Shown: in pieces, positions 5,517 to 5,668 of the stretch
Numbering within the stretch: position 1 is the first letter of the stretch
How the letters are laid out: every line of letters begins with the position of its first letter
Assembly (NCBI GenBank): GCA_003501525.1
Contig: DNPI01000170.1
Location: forward strand, 1-5,668
Reading direction: 5' to 3'
Source: Planctomycetota bacterium
GTDB lineage: Bacteria > Planctomycetota > UBA1135
DNA length: 5,668 nt
Translations under genes and position numbers: made by a program
The notes under the pieces: generated by a model
Databases searched by the model: none
What the model was told of the DNA's origin: nothing
What the model saw: the letters and a program-made list of their open reading frames with translations, nothing else

Positions 5517-5668
5517 CTAACGCCAAATACCAGCAAGAACAAACGCCCCCCAAGAAGAAGGGCGGCCATCTAATCCTTGCTCGCGGTAGTACTTGAGCAT
5601 CTCAAGTTGCGCATTACGCAGAGCAGCTCCCCTTTCCTGCTTCTCGATCCAAAGGTTCTTGTAGAACG
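5517..5668 (-). CDS. C-terminal end of a CHAT-domain protein (5' part outside the window)
   Basis: On the minus strand one frame stays open from the window edge (first full codon 5666-5664) to TAG at 5519-5517, giving 49 residues. They read FYKNLWIEKQ, then ALRNAQLEML, and finish SSWGAFVLAGIWR. This is the characteristic C-terminus of CHAT domains (caspase-like HetF-associated with TPR): an F/Y-Y-x-NL-W helix, the ALRxAQLxML helix, and a final W-x-AFVLxGxWR strand. CHAT proteins are caspase/separase-fold proteases or pseudo-proteases, often preceded by TPR repeats. The His/Cys dyad lies upstream and is not visible here, so activity cannot be judged. The stop sits five bases from that of the convergent sulfatase gene, with no terminator between. 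Confidence 0.82.
   Translation of the reverse strand, partial: FYKNLWIEKQERGAALRNAQLEMLKYYREQGLDGRPSSWGAFVLAGIWR

Noticed and set aside
5544..5564. CGCCC...GGGCG inverted repeat downstream of the sulfatase as a terminator
   Set aside because: It has only five paired bases with an 11-base loop, no T-run, and lies within codons of the CHAT-domain gene.

Overview
The window looks like part of the chromosome of a free-living, probably aquatic bacterium. The most likely group is Planctomycetota, though this is inference. The reasons are the mixture of an exported sulfatase, a short secreted right-handed beta-helix protein with a C-terminal beta-sandwich, a secreted prenyltransferase/squalene-oxidase-repeat protein and a CHAT-domain protein, together with weak Shine-Dalgarno signals and roughly balanced base composition. 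No RNA gene, CRISPR array, insertion sequence or phage gene is visible.

Layout, left to right. (1) A possible C-terminal scrap of a plus-strand gene (2-33). (2) A minus-strand flavoprotein of the nitroreductase superfamily (37-693). It matches the iodotyrosine deiodinase branch and keeps that branch's Glu/Tyr/Lys substrate triad. (3) Diverging from it, a 528-residue plus-strand predicted lipoprotein built of alpha/alpha-barrel repeats related to squalene-hopene cyclase, without the catalytic DxDD (807-2393). (4) Converging on it with overlapping stop codons, queF, the preQ0 reductase of queuosine biosynthesis (2390-2803, minus). (5) After a 71-base divergent gap, a plus-strand pair: a secreted beta-helix protein (2875-4101) and a lipoprotein sulfatase (4105-5511) that starts three bases after the beta-helix stop. 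(6) Five bases further on, converging, the C-terminal 49 codons of a CHAT-domain protein (5517-5668, minus, cut by the window edge).

The beta-helix/sulfatase pair is the only clear operon. It is compatible with capture or processing of a sulfated polymer at the cell surface. The other genes look like independent units in a tightly packed genome: gaps at convergent junctions are three to five bases or negative, with no recognisable intrinsic terminator. I do not see a complete new multi-gene system. The items most worth following up are the deiodinase-like enzyme, the non-catalytic cyclase-fold lipoprotein and the C-terminal domain of the beta-helix protein.
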